The notes: a model not told the origin generated them from the letters alone. A stretch of 64,000 nt of DNA from Rhizobium terrae (GCF_003425685.1 NZ_QJKM01000013.1:62001-126000), one strand, 5' to 3'. Shown: positions 17,360 to 26,058, numbered from the stretch's first letter. A program made the numbers and translations.

Positions 17360-17769
17360 ATCCCGCCTCGTTTTCCGACTAAAATGGACAATGCCGGGCA
17401 CATGGAAAAAGTTCCTGCCTTCGAATATCCTCTCAAATCCTTTACGCTGGAAAGTTTCACCGGATCAACAATCCGTCAACGGCTGCAGGGAGATCCCACG
17501 CCTCTTCGTGCCGGGCGCGGAACCGATAATAACGTCATGAAGGGCACGATGGCGCTTGCTTCACGGGCCTGGATCTCCTGGCCGACCTTTACCCGTGAGA
17601 GACGCTGCCGCATTTGCCGCCTGGCTCCGCCGAACATCCGGCATCTCGGTGGGCCGGCCGGGCCCGCCGAACACGGCAATGTCAGGCAGGGTGGGTTGCA
17701 GGACTTCTCCGGCTTTCTGTATCAAGACGCCTGAACTCTTGATCGCCCCCGGTGGAGAAGGCCTCTGCG
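17360..17769. other. divergent intergenic region with no convincing gene
   Basis: About 410 bp between the RibD-domain gene (minus) and the iron ABC ATPase gene (plus). Open frames of up to 126 codons occur on the plus strand, but they lack recognisable domains and start sites with good ribosome signals. I treat the stretch as the divergent promoter region of the two units; no palindrome stood out. Confidence 0.4.
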
Positions 17770-18819
17770 ATGATTGTCGAAACTCCAGATCGCGCGCTTG
17801 AAATCTGCGGCGTGTCCCGGCGGTTCGGGCCGACGGCCGCTGTCTCGGACGTCTCGTTGTCGATCGGAAAAGGAGAGATCATCTGCCTTGTCGGACACTC
17901 GGGTTGCGGCAAGTCGACATTACTTCGATTGATCGCCGGCGTCGAGATTCCGGATACGGGCCGGATTTCGTTGAACGGCAGGGACGTCTCCGGACCCGCG
18001 GCCTTTATCGAGCCGGAAGCCCGCAACATCGGCTTCGTCTTTCAGGACTATGCGCTCTTCCCGCATCTGACAGTTAGGCAGAACATCCGGTTCGGTCTCA
18101 AACGCCGGTCGAAAGCCGAAGCGATGGAAAGGACTTCCGACGTCATCGACAGGATCGGGATATCCCATCTTGCCGATCGCTTTCCGCACACGCTCTCCGG
18201 CGGCGAGCAGCAGCGCGTGGCCCTGGCAAGGGCGCTTGCGCCGCAGCCTGACATTCTCCTGATGGACGAGCCCTTCTCCAATCTGGATCAGGCGCTGAGA
18301 GACAGGGTGCGCGACGATACGCTGTCGCTCCTGAAAATGCTCGGCACCACCGTGATCATGGTCACGCATGATCCGCAGGAGGCCTTGTCCTCGGGAGATC
18401 GGGTCGTGCTGATGAAGGAGGGCAAGATCGTCCAAGCCGGTTCCGGCTACGACCTGCATGATCGTCCCGCTACGGCCTACGCTGCAGAATTTTTTTGTGA
18501 CTTCAACAAGGTGCCGGGCGTCTACGACGCCGGCATCATCAAGACGGCAATCGGCCATTTCGCCTATCCCATGATCGTTGAGAACGGAAGTTCGGCCGTC
18601 CTCTACGTCCGCCCCCAAGCCATCTCGATTTCCCTCGACCAGGGCGATCTTCCGGGGCGCATCGAAGCCCGAAATTTTCACGGGGAATTCGAGCAGTTCC
18701 TTGTTCGCATCGGAGACCTCGAAAGGCCTCTCCGCATCAGGACCACGAAACGCCTGCCGAAAGATGCTCAACGGGTGCTGATTTCCATTGCCGACGATCA
18801 GGTTCTGGCATTTTCGTGA
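17770..18819 (+). CDS. fbpC: ABC transporter ATP-binding protein, probable Fe(III) importer (FbpC-like)
   Basis: A 349-residue ATPase of the FbpC/PotA type. It has Walker A GHSGCGKST, the Q-loop VFQDYALFPHLTV, signature LSGGEQQRVALARALA, Walker B ILLMDEPFSNLD, the H-loop MVTHD, and a C-terminal TOBE-like regulatory region from about residue 240. The ATG at 17770 has GGAGAAGG eight bases upstream, and a GTG at 17752 is a weaker alternative. Iron is assigned from the adjacent periplasmic protein. The gene order ATPase, binding protein, permease is less common than A-B-C order. Confidence 0.85.
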   Translation: MIVETPDRALEICGVSRRFGPTAAVSDVSLSIGKGEIICLVGHSGCGKSTLLRLIAGVEIPDTGRISLNGRDVSGPAAFIEPEARNIGFVFQDYALFPHLTVRQNIRFGLKRRSKAEAMERTSDVIDRIGISHLADRFPHTLSGGEQQRVALARALAPQPDILLMDEPFSNLDQALRDRVRDDTLSLLKMLGTTVIMVTHDPQEALSSGDRVVLMKEGKIVQAGSGYDLHDRPATAYAAEFFCDFNKVPGVYDAGIIKTAIGHFAYPMIVENGSSAVLYVRPQAISISLDQGDLPGRIEARNFHGEFEQFLVRIGDLERPLRIRTTKRLPKDAQRVLISIADDQVLAFS

Positions 18820-18879
18820 GCCGTAATTCAGGGTTGCATTTTTTGCCGTGGTCGAGATCAAGAGTCCGTGAAGGTGACT

Positions 18880-18912
18880 TCAAGTTGAGAAATAACTTGA
18901 CGCAAAGGGTCA
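18880..18912. promoter_or_regulatory. candidate iron-responsive (RirA) box and overlapping palindrome
   Basis: TGA-CGCAAAGGG-TCA at 18898-18912 fits TGA-N9-TCA, the iron-responsive operator recognised by RirA in rhizobia. It overlaps an exact inverted repeat TCAAGTT (18880-18886) and AACTTGA (18894-18900). Both lie 43-75 bp before the iron-binding-protein start. The short consensus can occur by chance, but the gene context supports it. Confidence 0.45.
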
Positions 18913-18954
18913 TGAACTGCTGCAAGCGTGGAGAATTCATTGGAGGGACGACCT

Positions 18955-19977
18955 ATGACCAAACACGCTTTCGCGACATCCACGTTACTCGCCGCTTCGC
19001 TCTGCCTCAGCGCAGGTGCTGCCTCAGCGGCCGAGATCAACATCTATACGACTCGTGAACCGGGCCTGATCCAGCCGCTGCTCGACGCATTCACCAAATC
19101 CACCGGCACCAAGGTCAACACCGTCTTCCTGAAGGACGGGCTTCCCGAACGTGTCGCGGCGGAAGGCGCAAGCTCGCCAGCGGATATCCTGATGGCCGTC
19201 GATGCCGGCAGTCTCGTCGATCTGGCCGAAAAGGGCGTCACCCAGCCGATCGAGTCGGCCACCTTGAATGCCGCCATCCCGGCGCAGCTGCGCGATGCGA
19301 AGGGTCACTGGTTCGCGCTCTCGATGCGCGCCCGCGTGCTCTACGCTGCCAAGGACCTCGATCTGGCATCCTTCAACTACGAGGATCTGGCCGATCCCAA
19401 GTGGAAGGGCAAGGTCTGCATCCGCGCCGGCCAGCACCCCTACAACACGGCTCTCTTCGCCGATTACATCGCCCACTATGGCGCTGCCGAAACCGAAAAA
19501 TGGCTGACGGGCGTCAAGGCCAACCTTGCCCGCAAGGCTGGCGGCGGCGACCGTGACGGCGCCAAGGACATCATGGGCGGCATTTGCGATATCGCCATCG
19601 CCAATTCCTACTATGTGGGCCTGATGCGCTCCGGCAAAGGTGGCGCGGACCAGGTCAAATGGGGCGAGGCGATCAAGGTCGTCCTGCCGACCTTCAAAAA
19701 CGGCGGCACGCAGGTCAATATCAGCGGCGCGGCGGTTGCCAAGCATGCACCGAACAAGGCCGAGGCTGTAAAACTTCTCGAATATCTCGTCTCCGACGAT
19801 GCCCAGAAGATCTATGCGGAAGCCAATTACGAATACCCGGTCAAAGCCGGCGCCAAGGCCGATCCGATCATCGCTGCACTCGGCGAACTGAAGATCGATT
19901 CCAAGCCGCTGACGGAGATCGTCAGCCACCGCAAGCAGGCGAGCGCGCTGGTCGACAAGGTCGGCTTCGACAACTAA
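18955..19977 (+). CDS. fbpA: Fe(III) ABC transporter substrate-binding protein (FbpA/FutA-like)
   Basis: A periplasmic iron-binding protein of 340 residues. The signal peptide MTKHAFATSTLLAASLCLSA is cleaved after AASA, giving AEINIYTTREPGL. The family hallmarks are the early YTTRE strand and the tandem tyrosines in IANSYYVGLM, which coordinate ferric iron in FbpA/FutA proteins. Start at 18955 with GGAGGGACG just upstream. A hairpin follows the stop and separates it from the permease gene. A candidate RirA box in front suggests induction under iron limitation. Confidence 0.88.
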   Translation: MTKHAFATSTLLAASLCLSAGAASAAEINIYTTREPGLIQPLLDAFTKSTGTKVNTVFLKDGLPERVAAEGASSPADILMAVDAGSLVDLAEKGVTQPIESATLNAAIPAQLRDAKGHWFALSMRARVLYAAKDLDLASFNYEDLADPKWKGKVCIRAGQHPYNTALFADYIAHYGAAETEKWLTGVKANLARKAGGGDRDGAKDIMGGICDIAIANSYYVGLMRSGKGGADQVKWGEAIKVVLPTFKNGGTQVNISGAAVAKHAPNKAEAVKLLEYLVSDDAQKIYAEANYEYPVKAGAKADPIIAALGELKIDSKPLTEIVSHRKQASALVDKVGFDN

Positions 19978-19980
19978 GGC

Positions 19981-20006
19981 ACGAAAAGGCGCCCGCGCCT
20001 TTTCGT
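19981..20006 (+). terminator. perfect inverted repeat after the iron-binding protein gene
   Basis: ACGAAAAGGCGC and GCGCCTTTTCGT form an exact 12-bp stem with CC between, and a partial third copy (GGGCGCCTTTTCGTTT) follows. It stands 3 bp after the fbpA stop and 24 bp before the permease start, where an attenuating or RNA-protecting hairpin is common. Confidence 0.6.
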
Positions 20007-20029
20007 GGGCGCCTTTTCGTTTCCGGCCG

Positions 20030-21703
20030 GTGAGCAATTTGACCTCCCATATCGCGGCAATCGGTTGGCGAAAGAAACGCTCCGGTCTTCGCTGGCTCGT
20101 CTGCGCCGGCATTGTCGCGACATTCGTCGGGCTTCCGCTCGCCGGCCTGTTCCTGCAGGCGATCCAAGGCTCTCCAGGCCTCTGGGCGCATCTGATATCG
20201 ACCATCCTTCCGGCTCATCTGGTCGATACCCTGATCCTGCTCTGCGGCGTCGGCGTCGTGACAACGGTTGTCGGCACGACTACGGCCTGGCTGGTGACGG
20301 CCTATGCCTTTCCCGGCCGGCGGATACTGGAATGGGCGCTGCTGCTGCCGCTCGCGGTGCCCACCTATATCGTCGCCTATGCCTATCTCGACATTCTGCA
20401 CCCGATCGGTTCGGTTCAAGGCGCGATCCGCTGGTGGCTCGGTTATTCCAGCCCCCGCCAGTTCCGTCTGCCGGACGTGCGCTCGATGACCGGCTGCATC
20501 CTTCTCTTAGGCTTCGTCCTCTATCCCTATGTCTACATCCCGACGCGGGCGATGTTCGTCACCCAGTCGGCCAATCTTATTGATGCCGCACGCACTCTCG
20601 GCATTTCCCGCCATGGCATCTTCTGGAATGTCGCCTTGCCGCTCGCAAGGCCGGCTGTTGCAGTGGGCGTCAGCCTGGCTCTGATGGAAACGCTGAACGA
20701 CGTCGGCGCGGCGGAGTTTCTCGGCGTGCGAACGCTCACCGTCTCGATCTACACGACCTGGATCACCCGCAGCGACCTGCCCGGCGCCTCACAGATCGCC
20801 TTGTTGCTGCTGCTGATCGTCGTTGGCCTCGTGGCACTTGAGCGCTGGGCCCGGCGCAGGCAGCGTTATTCGGCGGATGCGCGGCGCCATCGCAGCCTCA
20901 AGCCTCACTGCATCACGGGCATCAAAGGCATGATCCTGTTCATGTTGGGCTTCACCCCCATCCTCATCGGATTTGCTGCGCCGGCGCTCTATCTTGTGAC
21001 GGAAGCGTTGAAGCGCGTGCGCTTTGCCGGTTTGTCCCCACGCCTGCAGCACGAGGCCGTCAACACCATCTCGCTCGCCGCCATCGCTACACTCGTCACG
21101 ATCCTTTTGGGCGTCGTGATCGCTTACACCAACCGCCTTCGTCCTGGGGCAGTGTCCTCATGGTCCTATCGTCTGGCGACGATGGGCTATGCTGCCCCCG
21201 GAACGGTGGTCGCGATCGGCGTGCTGATCGTGCTTGCCTCTGTCGATCGTTTCATCGACCGTACGGCACTCGAATGGTTCGGGCTCTCCACCGGTCTGCT
21301 GATCATGGGGTCCGGCGCCGCGCTGATCTATGCCTATGCGATGCGTTTCCTGGCGATCTCCGCCGGCGGCATCGACGCTGGCCTTAGCCGCATTTCCCTG
21401 TCGCTCGACCATGCGTCCCGAACGCTCGGCCAGTCTCCGGCCGGCACATTCCGCCATGTCCACCTGCCCCTGTCGAAGGCAGCGATTACGGCAGCCGGAT
21501 TGCTGGTCTTCGTGGACTGCGTCAAGGAACTCCCCGCAACCCTGTTGCTCAGGCCGCTCAACGTGGAAACCTTCGCCACCCATCTTTATGGCGAAGCGGC
21601 ACGGGGAACTTATGAGGAAGCCTCGATCGCGGCTCTCGCAATCCTGCTGATCGGCATGGCTCCCGTCATCCTGCTCTCCCGCATCGGCCGGGAAACCCGA
21701 TAG
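20030..21703 (+). CDS. fbpB: Fe(III) ABC transporter permease, fused double permease (FbpB-like)
   Basis: A 557-residue inner-membrane protein with about twelve hydrophobic segments in two repeated permease halves. Each half carries an EAA-type loop for the ATPase: DAARTLGISRHGIFWNVALP (about residues 184-203) and the later HASRTLGQSPAGTFRHVHLP. This double-permease build is typical of FbpB/HitB-type ferric importers. The start is GTG at 20030, in the loop-rich region after the hairpin; no strong ribosome site is visible. Confidence 0.87.
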   Translation: MSNLTSHIAAIGWRKKRSGLRWLVCAGIVATFVGLPLAGLFLQAIQGSPGLWAHLISTILPAHLVDTLILLCGVGVVTTVVGTTTAWLVTAYAFPGRRILEWALLLPLAVPTYIVAYAYLDILHPIGSVQGAIRWWLGYSSPRQFRLPDVRSMTGCILLLGFVLYPYVYIPTRAMFVTQSANLIDAARTLGISRHGIFWNVALPLARPAVAVGVSLALMETLNDVGAAEFLGVRTLTVSIYTTWITRSDLPGASQIALLLLLIVVGLVALERWARRRQRYSADARRHRSLKPHCITGIKGMILFMLGFTPILIGFAAPALYLVTEALKRVRFAGLSPRLQHEAVNTISLAAIATLVTILLGVVIAYTNRLRPGAVSSWSYRLATMGYAAPGTVVAIGVLIVLASVDRFIDRTALEWFGLSTGLLIMGSGAALIYAYAMRFLAISAGGIDAGLSRISLSLDHASRTLGQSPAGTFRHVHLPLSKAAITAAGLLVFVDCVKELPATLLLRPLNVETFATHLYGEAARGTYEEASIAALAILLIGMAPVILLSRIGRETR

Positions 21704-21831
21704 GCTGGCCCGTCGAGGCGGCGCACCGCCTGCAATCGCTTTCGGCATTCCGCAGTGTCGCCCTCTGGCTCTCAACCCATGTGCTGGCTAGAGATCATAA
21801 ATATTTGCCACCAAAAATTGAAGTGCCCTTG

Positions 21832-21852
21832 AAAGCACAAAAGCGGTGCTTT
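21832..21852. promoter_or_regulatory. inverted repeat and possible RpoH-type promoter before the pspA fusion gene
   Basis: AAAGCAC (21832-21838) and GTGCTTT (21846-21852) form an exact 7-bp inverted repeat 11 bp before the ATG at 21864. CCCTTGAA at 21826-21833 resembles the -35 of alphaproteobacterial heat-shock promoters, and TATGTT at 21852-21857 could be its -10. If so, the transcript would start almost at the ATG and be leaderless. This is inferred from pattern only. Confidence 0.35.
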
Positions 21853-21863
21853 ATGTTGCAGGT

Positions 21864-22994
21864 ATGGCACAGATATCTCATACCTCGATCCTGCGCTACG
21901 ATCTGGCGCCGTCCGTTGAAGCAAGGCAGGCCCTCGACGATACCTTCGCGGCCTATGCCGTCATGCTGTCCATGCTTGATGAACTGGCGGCGGAAAAGGG
22001 AGGCGCCAATCTCGTCACGCTTCATGAGCTGGCTTACGAATCCGTCCGCGAGCGGACTGGCCTGCCGGCACGGCTGGTAACCCTGGGTCTGCGGGACTTC
22101 GCGGCCAATCGCGGCCACAGGTCGGTCCTTGACAGGCTGCCGCTCGACGACAAGCTTTTTGCGATCAAAGGCCCGACGGACCTGACCGTGGCTACGGTGC
22201 GCGGCCGCGTCGCCATCCCCTTCGACGTTGCCGGCTATTCCCGCGGCACCCTCAACATCTTCACCGCTCAGCTGGTGGCGCATGACGGCGGCTACCAGAT
22301 CCATATCGGCGTCACCCCACATGCGGACCGAACGGAGGAACACATGATGATGAATGAAGGCATTTTGTCCCGCATGGGACGGCTGATTGCAGGTCTTGCA
22401 AATTCCGCCATCGACAAGGCTGAAGATGCCAACAAGATCGCGATCGTCGAACAGGCGCTTCGGGAAATCGATACGGCGGCGGACGAAGCCCGCGCCGACA
22501 TCGGCAAGGCACGTGCGGAGGAATACCGTATCATGAACCGGCGCGACGAGATCGGCGCCGACATGAAGGCGCTGGAAGAAAAGATCGTCACGGCCGTCTC
22601 TGCCGGCAGGGATGACCTTGCCAAGGCCGGCGTGGCGCGCCAGATCGATCTTGAATCCCAGCTCGCCGCTCTCGACAAGGCACTGGCGGACGCACGGATC
22701 AATCTCGCGGAAGGCCAGCAGGCGTTACAGGCCGTGCTCGCGACCCGCCGCGAAGCCGAGGAAAGGCTTGGCGATCTGAAGCGCAGCCTCGCAAAGTTTC
22801 CGGAAGGCACCGCAGCGCGCGAGACCCGCAGCCCGACCGATGGCGCCGCCCGCGCGGCATCCACCATTTCACGCCTTACCGGCGTGCCTGCCGGCCAGAA
22901 GGGAACCAGCGCGGAATTGGACGAACTTGACCGGCTGCATCGCGAGCGAGCGATCGAGGCCCGGCTCGCACAATTCAAGTCGAAGCAGAACTAG
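21864..22994 (+). CDS. pspA: PspA/IM30 family protein with an N-terminal TnpB-like domain
   Basis: 376 residues. Residues 161-376 form a PspA/IM30 protein of normal length: an amphipathic start (ILSRMGRLIAGLANSAIDKA) followed by long coiled coil. PspA coats stressed membranes. Residues 1-160 are extra and resemble the N-terminal half of TnpB (IS605 OrfB): SILRYDLAPSVEARQALDDTF, a helical LAYESVRERTGLPARLVTLG, and a beta-barrel pattern LTVATVRGRVAIPF then FTAQLVAHDGGYQIHIGV. No RuvC nuclease part exists. An in-frame ATG at 22344 with GGAGGAAC six bases upstream could produce PspA alone. The first ATG at 21864 has little ribosome signal. First gene of an operon with a YqiJ-like protein and flotillin. 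Confidence 0.75.
   Translation: MAQISHTSILRYDLAPSVEARQALDDTFAAYAVMLSMLDELAAEKGGANLVTLHELAYESVRERTGLPARLVTLGLRDFAANRGHRSVLDRLPLDDKLFAIKGPTDLTVATVRGRVAIPFDVAGYSRGTLNIFTAQLVAHDGGYQIHIGVTPHADRTEEHMMMNEGILSRMGRLIAGLANSAIDKAEDANKIAIVEQALREIDTAADEARADIGKARAEEYRIMNRRDEIGADMKALEEKIVTAVSAGRDDLAKAGVARQIDLESQLAALDKALADARINLAEGQQALQAVLATRREAEERLGDLKRSLAKFPEGTAARETRSPTDGAARAASTISRLTGVPAGQKGTSAELDELDRLHRERAIEARLAQFKSKQN
22334..22346 (+). promoter_or_regulatory. internal ribosome-binding site and in-frame start for PspA alone
   Basis: CGGAGGAACAC precedes ATGATGATG at 22344, in frame with the longer gene. Spacing of GGAGG to ATG is ideal. Translation from here would give a 216-residue protein, the usual PspA length, lacking the TnpB-like domain. 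Confidence 0.55.
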
Positions 22995-22999
22995 CGCCC

Positions 23000-23647
23000 A
23001 TGCAGCTCTTCCTCGCGCCCGAATGCCTGCCCTTCGCCGTTGCGGCGGTGATGCTGGTCGCGCTGACCGGCCTGGAGATCGTGGGCCTCCTCATCGGTTT
23101 TTCGCTTGGCGAGGTGATCGACAAGGCCTGGTCGAACGACCATGGCGGCATTTCCGGGCTGCTCTCCTGGCTGAACCTCGGCGGCGTTCCTATCCTCATC
23201 CTGATCATGATGCTGCTCGGCTTCTTCGCGATCACCGGTTTTGCCCTGCAGGCCGTCGCTCAGGCGGTGTGGACACCTCTGCCGGCGATCGTGGCATCGG
23301 TGCCGGCCTTCCTCCTGGCGCTTCCCGCCGTCCGCACGTCGAGCAGATGGGTGGCACGCATCGTGCCGCGTGATGAAACCTATGCCGTCGACCTCTCCGA
23401 ATTCATCGGAAGGGGCGGCGAGGTGACCGTCGGCCCTCTCGACCAGGGCCTGCCGGGACGCGTGCGTATAAAAGACCGACATGGAAACTGGCATACGCTG
23501 AGAGCCAGGGCCGCCAGGAGCGAAGCTCCTCTCGCGATCGGCACCGATATCCTGATCGTCGACCGCGCGGCCGACATCTTCATCGCCATCGCCGCGCCGT
23601 CGGACATGCTGACGCCGGCCAATCCAGATTCAACGGAGCGTCCATGA
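23000..23647 (+). CDS. YqiJ-like membrane protein with C-terminal OB-fold
   Basis: A 215-residue protein with three hydrophobic segments (PFAVAAVMLVALTGLEIVGL, VPILILIMMLLGFFAITGFA, ALPAIVASVPAFLLALP-like) followed by a soluble NfeD/OB-fold-like domain of about 90 residues (RGGEVTVGPLDQGLPGRVRI, then ILIVDRA). This fits the YqiJ/DUF1449 family, the usual genetic partner of YqiK flotillins. It would organise or anchor flotillin in membrane microdomains. The start is 5 bp after the PspA stop, and its stop overlaps the flotillin ATG. Confidence 0.78.
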   Translation: MQLFLAPECLPFAVAAVMLVALTGLEIVGLLIGFSLGEVIDKAWSNDHGGISGLLSWLNLGGVPILILIMMLLGFFAITGFALQAVAQAVWTPLPAIVASVPAFLLALPAVRTSSRWVARIVPRDETYAVDLSEFIGRGGEVTVGPLDQGLPGRVRIKDRHGNWHTLRARAARSEAPLAIGTDILIVDRAADIFIAIAAPSDMLTPANPDSTERP

Positions 23648-25314
23648 TTTACGATCTCTTGTTGCCTGCCGGCATAGGCATAATCCTGATCTTCGGCATC
23701 GGTTTCGTTCTCGCATCGCTCTACACCCGGTCGAGCCGCGACGAGGCCTATGTCCGGACCGGCCTCGGCGGCCAGAAGGTGGTGCTCGACGGCGGCTCCG
23801 TCGTGCTGCCGATCTTCCACTCCATTGCGCGGGTCAACCTGAAGACGCTCAGGCTGGAGGTCAGGCGCGGCGAGGGCGACGCCCTGATCACCAAGGACCG
23901 CATGCGTGTCGATATCGGCGCCGAATTTTACGTGCGGGTCAAGCCGGACGCCTCCTCGATCGCGCTTGCGGCCCAGACCCTGGGCGACCGCACCAACGAT
24001 GCGGAACAGCTTCGCGTCCTGATCGAGGCAAAATTCGTCGACGGTTTGCGTTCTGTCGCGGCGACAATGCCGCTCGACGCGTTGCAGGAACAGCGCATGG
24101 ATTTCGTCAAGGCCGTGCAGGAAGCGGTGGGCGCCGATCTGCAGTCGAACGGCCTGGAACTGGAATCCGTCTCGCTGACCCGGCTCGACCAGACTGATAT
24201 CAAGCACTTCAACTCCAACAATTTCTTCGACGCTCAGGGCCTTGCGACGCTGACCCGCATCACCGAGAGCCGCAAGAAGGAGCGCAATGAAATCGTCCGC
24301 GATACGGAAGTGGCGATTGCGCAGAAGGATCTCGAGGCCCGCCAGCAGTCGCTGGCGATCGAGCGCACCAAACGCGAGGCCGAACTGAACCAGGAACGCG
24401 ACATCGCCAACAAGTCCGCCGCCACGCGGGCGGAGACCGCGCAGCAGGAGCAGGCTGCAAAGCGCGCCGAGGAGGAAGCCCGTATCGCCGCCGAACAGGC
24501 GATCGCCGAACGCGAAGCGCTGGCCAAGCAGGCGCGCGAAAGCGCCAATATCGATGCAAGCCGGGCCGTGCAGCAGCGCGACACGGAAGCCCGCCGTGAT
24601 CTGCAGATCGTCGCGCAGGAAAGCGCCATCGCCGTCGCCAACAAGAGCCGTGAGGAATCGGAAGCCAAGGCAAGCGCCGAGAATGCCCGCGCACTTGCGA
24701 TAGCCGCAGAAGAAAAAGTCACGACCGCCAAGGAAGTGGAAATTGCCGAGCGTGAACGTCAGATCGCCGTCATCGACGCCCGCAAAAGGGCGGAAACGGA
24801 GGCGACTGCCGTGACCGTCGGCGCCGAGGCCGAAAAACAGGCCGCGGTGGACCAGGCCGACGCCATCAAGACACTCGCCACCGCCGAAGCGGATGCCGCG
24901 ATCATCAAGGCGAAGGGCGTTCTCGAAACCGGCAAAGCCGCCGCCGAAAGCGAGGCCCTGCTCAACGAGGCGCGCAACCGGCTGAGCCCGGCCATCATCG
25001 AATTCGAGATCCTGCGCGAACGCATCCGCATCATCCCGCAGGCACTGGCGGAAGCCGTCAAGCCGATCGAAAAGATCTCCGACATCCGCATCTTCGACAC
25101 CGGCGGCATGCTCGGCCGCGGCGAAGGCGGTGCAGGTGCCGCAGGCGGAATCGGCCTCGGCGAGGGCCTCGCCGGCCAGCTGCTGGCCTACCAGGCCAAC
25201 AAACCGATCCTCGACAAACTGTTGAAGGAAGCCGGTTTCGAAGGAGAGAATGCGGTATCGTCGCTGCTGGGAAATTTGCAGGTTGAGCCGGCGAAGGAGC
25301 CAAAGGATCAGTAA
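23644..25314 (+). CDS. flotillin family protein (YqiK-like)
   Basis: 556 residues. An N-terminal membrane segment (LPAGIGIILIFGIGFVLASL) is followed by an SPFH/band-7 domain (about 30-200; GLGGQKVVLDGGSVVLPIFH, VDIGAEFYVRVKPD). A long Ala/Glu/Arg-rich flotillin coiled coil with many EA/AE repeats spans about 210-470, and the C-terminus is glycine-rich (GRGEGGAGAAGGIGLGEGLA). Flotillins scaffold membrane microdomains and resist membrane stress. Cotranscribed and overlapping with the YqiJ-like gene, forming a PspA-YqiJ-YqiK set. Confidence 0.9.
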   Translation: MIYDLLLPAGIGIILIFGIGFVLASLYTRSSRDEAYVRTGLGGQKVVLDGGSVVLPIFHSIARVNLKTLRLEVRRGEGDALITKDRMRVDIGAEFYVRVKPDASSIALAAQTLGDRTNDAEQLRVLIEAKFVDGLRSVAATMPLDALQEQRMDFVKAVQEAVGADLQSNGLELESVSLTRLDQTDIKHFNSNNFFDAQGLATLTRITESRKKERNEIVRDTEVAIAQKDLEARQQSLAIERTKREAELNQERDIANKSAATRAETAQQEQAAKRAEEEARIAAEQAIAEREALAKQARESANIDASRAVQQRDTEARRDLQIVAQESAIAVANKSREESEAKASAENARALAIAAEEKVTTAKEVEIAERERQIAVIDARKRAETEATAVTVGAEAEKQAAVDQADAIKTLATAEADAAIIKAKGVLETGKAAAESEALLNEARNRLSPAIIEFEILRERIRIIPQALAEAVKPIEKISDIRIFDTGGMLGRGEGGAGAAGGIGLGEGLAGQLLAYQANKPILDKLLKEAGFEGENAVSSLLGNLQVEPAKEPKDQ

Positions 25315-25527
25315 AGGCTTATCGGGGACAACAATTTCCGATGCGAAATACCCGAGATGTCGCGGCCGTCAATCCGGCAGCGATGCCGATTTTTCCGAGC
25401 TGGCACTGCTTCTCGAATTCCCCCTGCATTACGCAACCGGCAATGGCGTGTAGTCTGCGGCCGGCCCCACGTTCTGCATCGCTCCGTTTATACTGTCGTG
25501 AGGATCTTGAGATGGAGGTTTGGTAGA

Positions 25528-26058
25528 ATGGCGAAGCTGATCTTCGGAATGAACCTGTCCTTGGACGGTTATGTCGATCACCAGGAATTTGCGCCAAGTC
25601 CCGTGCTCTTTCGTCACTGGATAGAGCATGTGCGCGACCTGACTGGCAGCGCGTACGGTCGCCGCATGTACGAGATCATGCGTTATTGGGACGAGGACCG
25701 TCCTGAGTGGAGCGCGGAGCATCACGAATTCGCCGCGGCGTGGCGGCGCCAACCTAAGTGGGTCGTGTCGCGCTCGCTGAAGTCAGTCGGCCCAAACGCC
25801 ACACTTATCGAGGATAACGTCGAGGCGGTGATACGTGACCTGAAGGCTCGGCTTGACGGAGAGATTGCAGTTTCCGGACCTGATCTGGCACGAAGCCTGA
25901 CCGACCTTGGTCTTATCGATGAATATCGTCTCTACTTCCATCCCGTCGTGCTTGGCCGCGGCAGGCCGTTCTTTGCCGGCCCACGGCCTCCGCTCCGCCT
26001 TGTTTCCACCGATCTCATTGGCGAGGACACGGTCAGGCTGATATACATTCCTGCTTAG
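25528..26058 (+). CDS. dihydrofolate-reductase family (RibD C-terminal-like) protein
   Basis: A 176-residue stand-alone RibD_C/YwjB-type domain: MAKLIFGMNLSLDGYVDH at the start, a mid GSAYGRRMYEIM loop, then EIAVSGPDLARSLTDLGLID and YFHPVVLGRGRPFF, which match the family's late strands. Members are NADPH-dependent reductases of mostly unknown substrate. ATG at 25528 has GGAGGTTTGGTAGA upstream. Not related by position to the RibD-domain gene at 16.5 kb; it stands alone between the flotillin operon and a tRNA. Confidence 0.82.
   Translation: MAKLIFGMNLSLDGYVDHQEFAPSPVLFRHWIEHVRDLTGSAYGRRMYEIMRYWDEDRPEWSAEHHEFAAAWRRQPKWVVSRSLKSVGPNATLIEDNVEAVIRDLKARLDGEIAVSGPDLARSLTDLGLIDEYRLYFHPVVLGRGRPFFAGPRPPLRLVSTDLIGEDTVRLIYIPA

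Noticed and set aside
17354-17734. 126-codon plus-strand open frame between the RibD-domain gene and the iron ATPase gene
   Set aside because: No recognisable domain, start overlaps the divergent gene, composition resembles noise, and no ribosome site.
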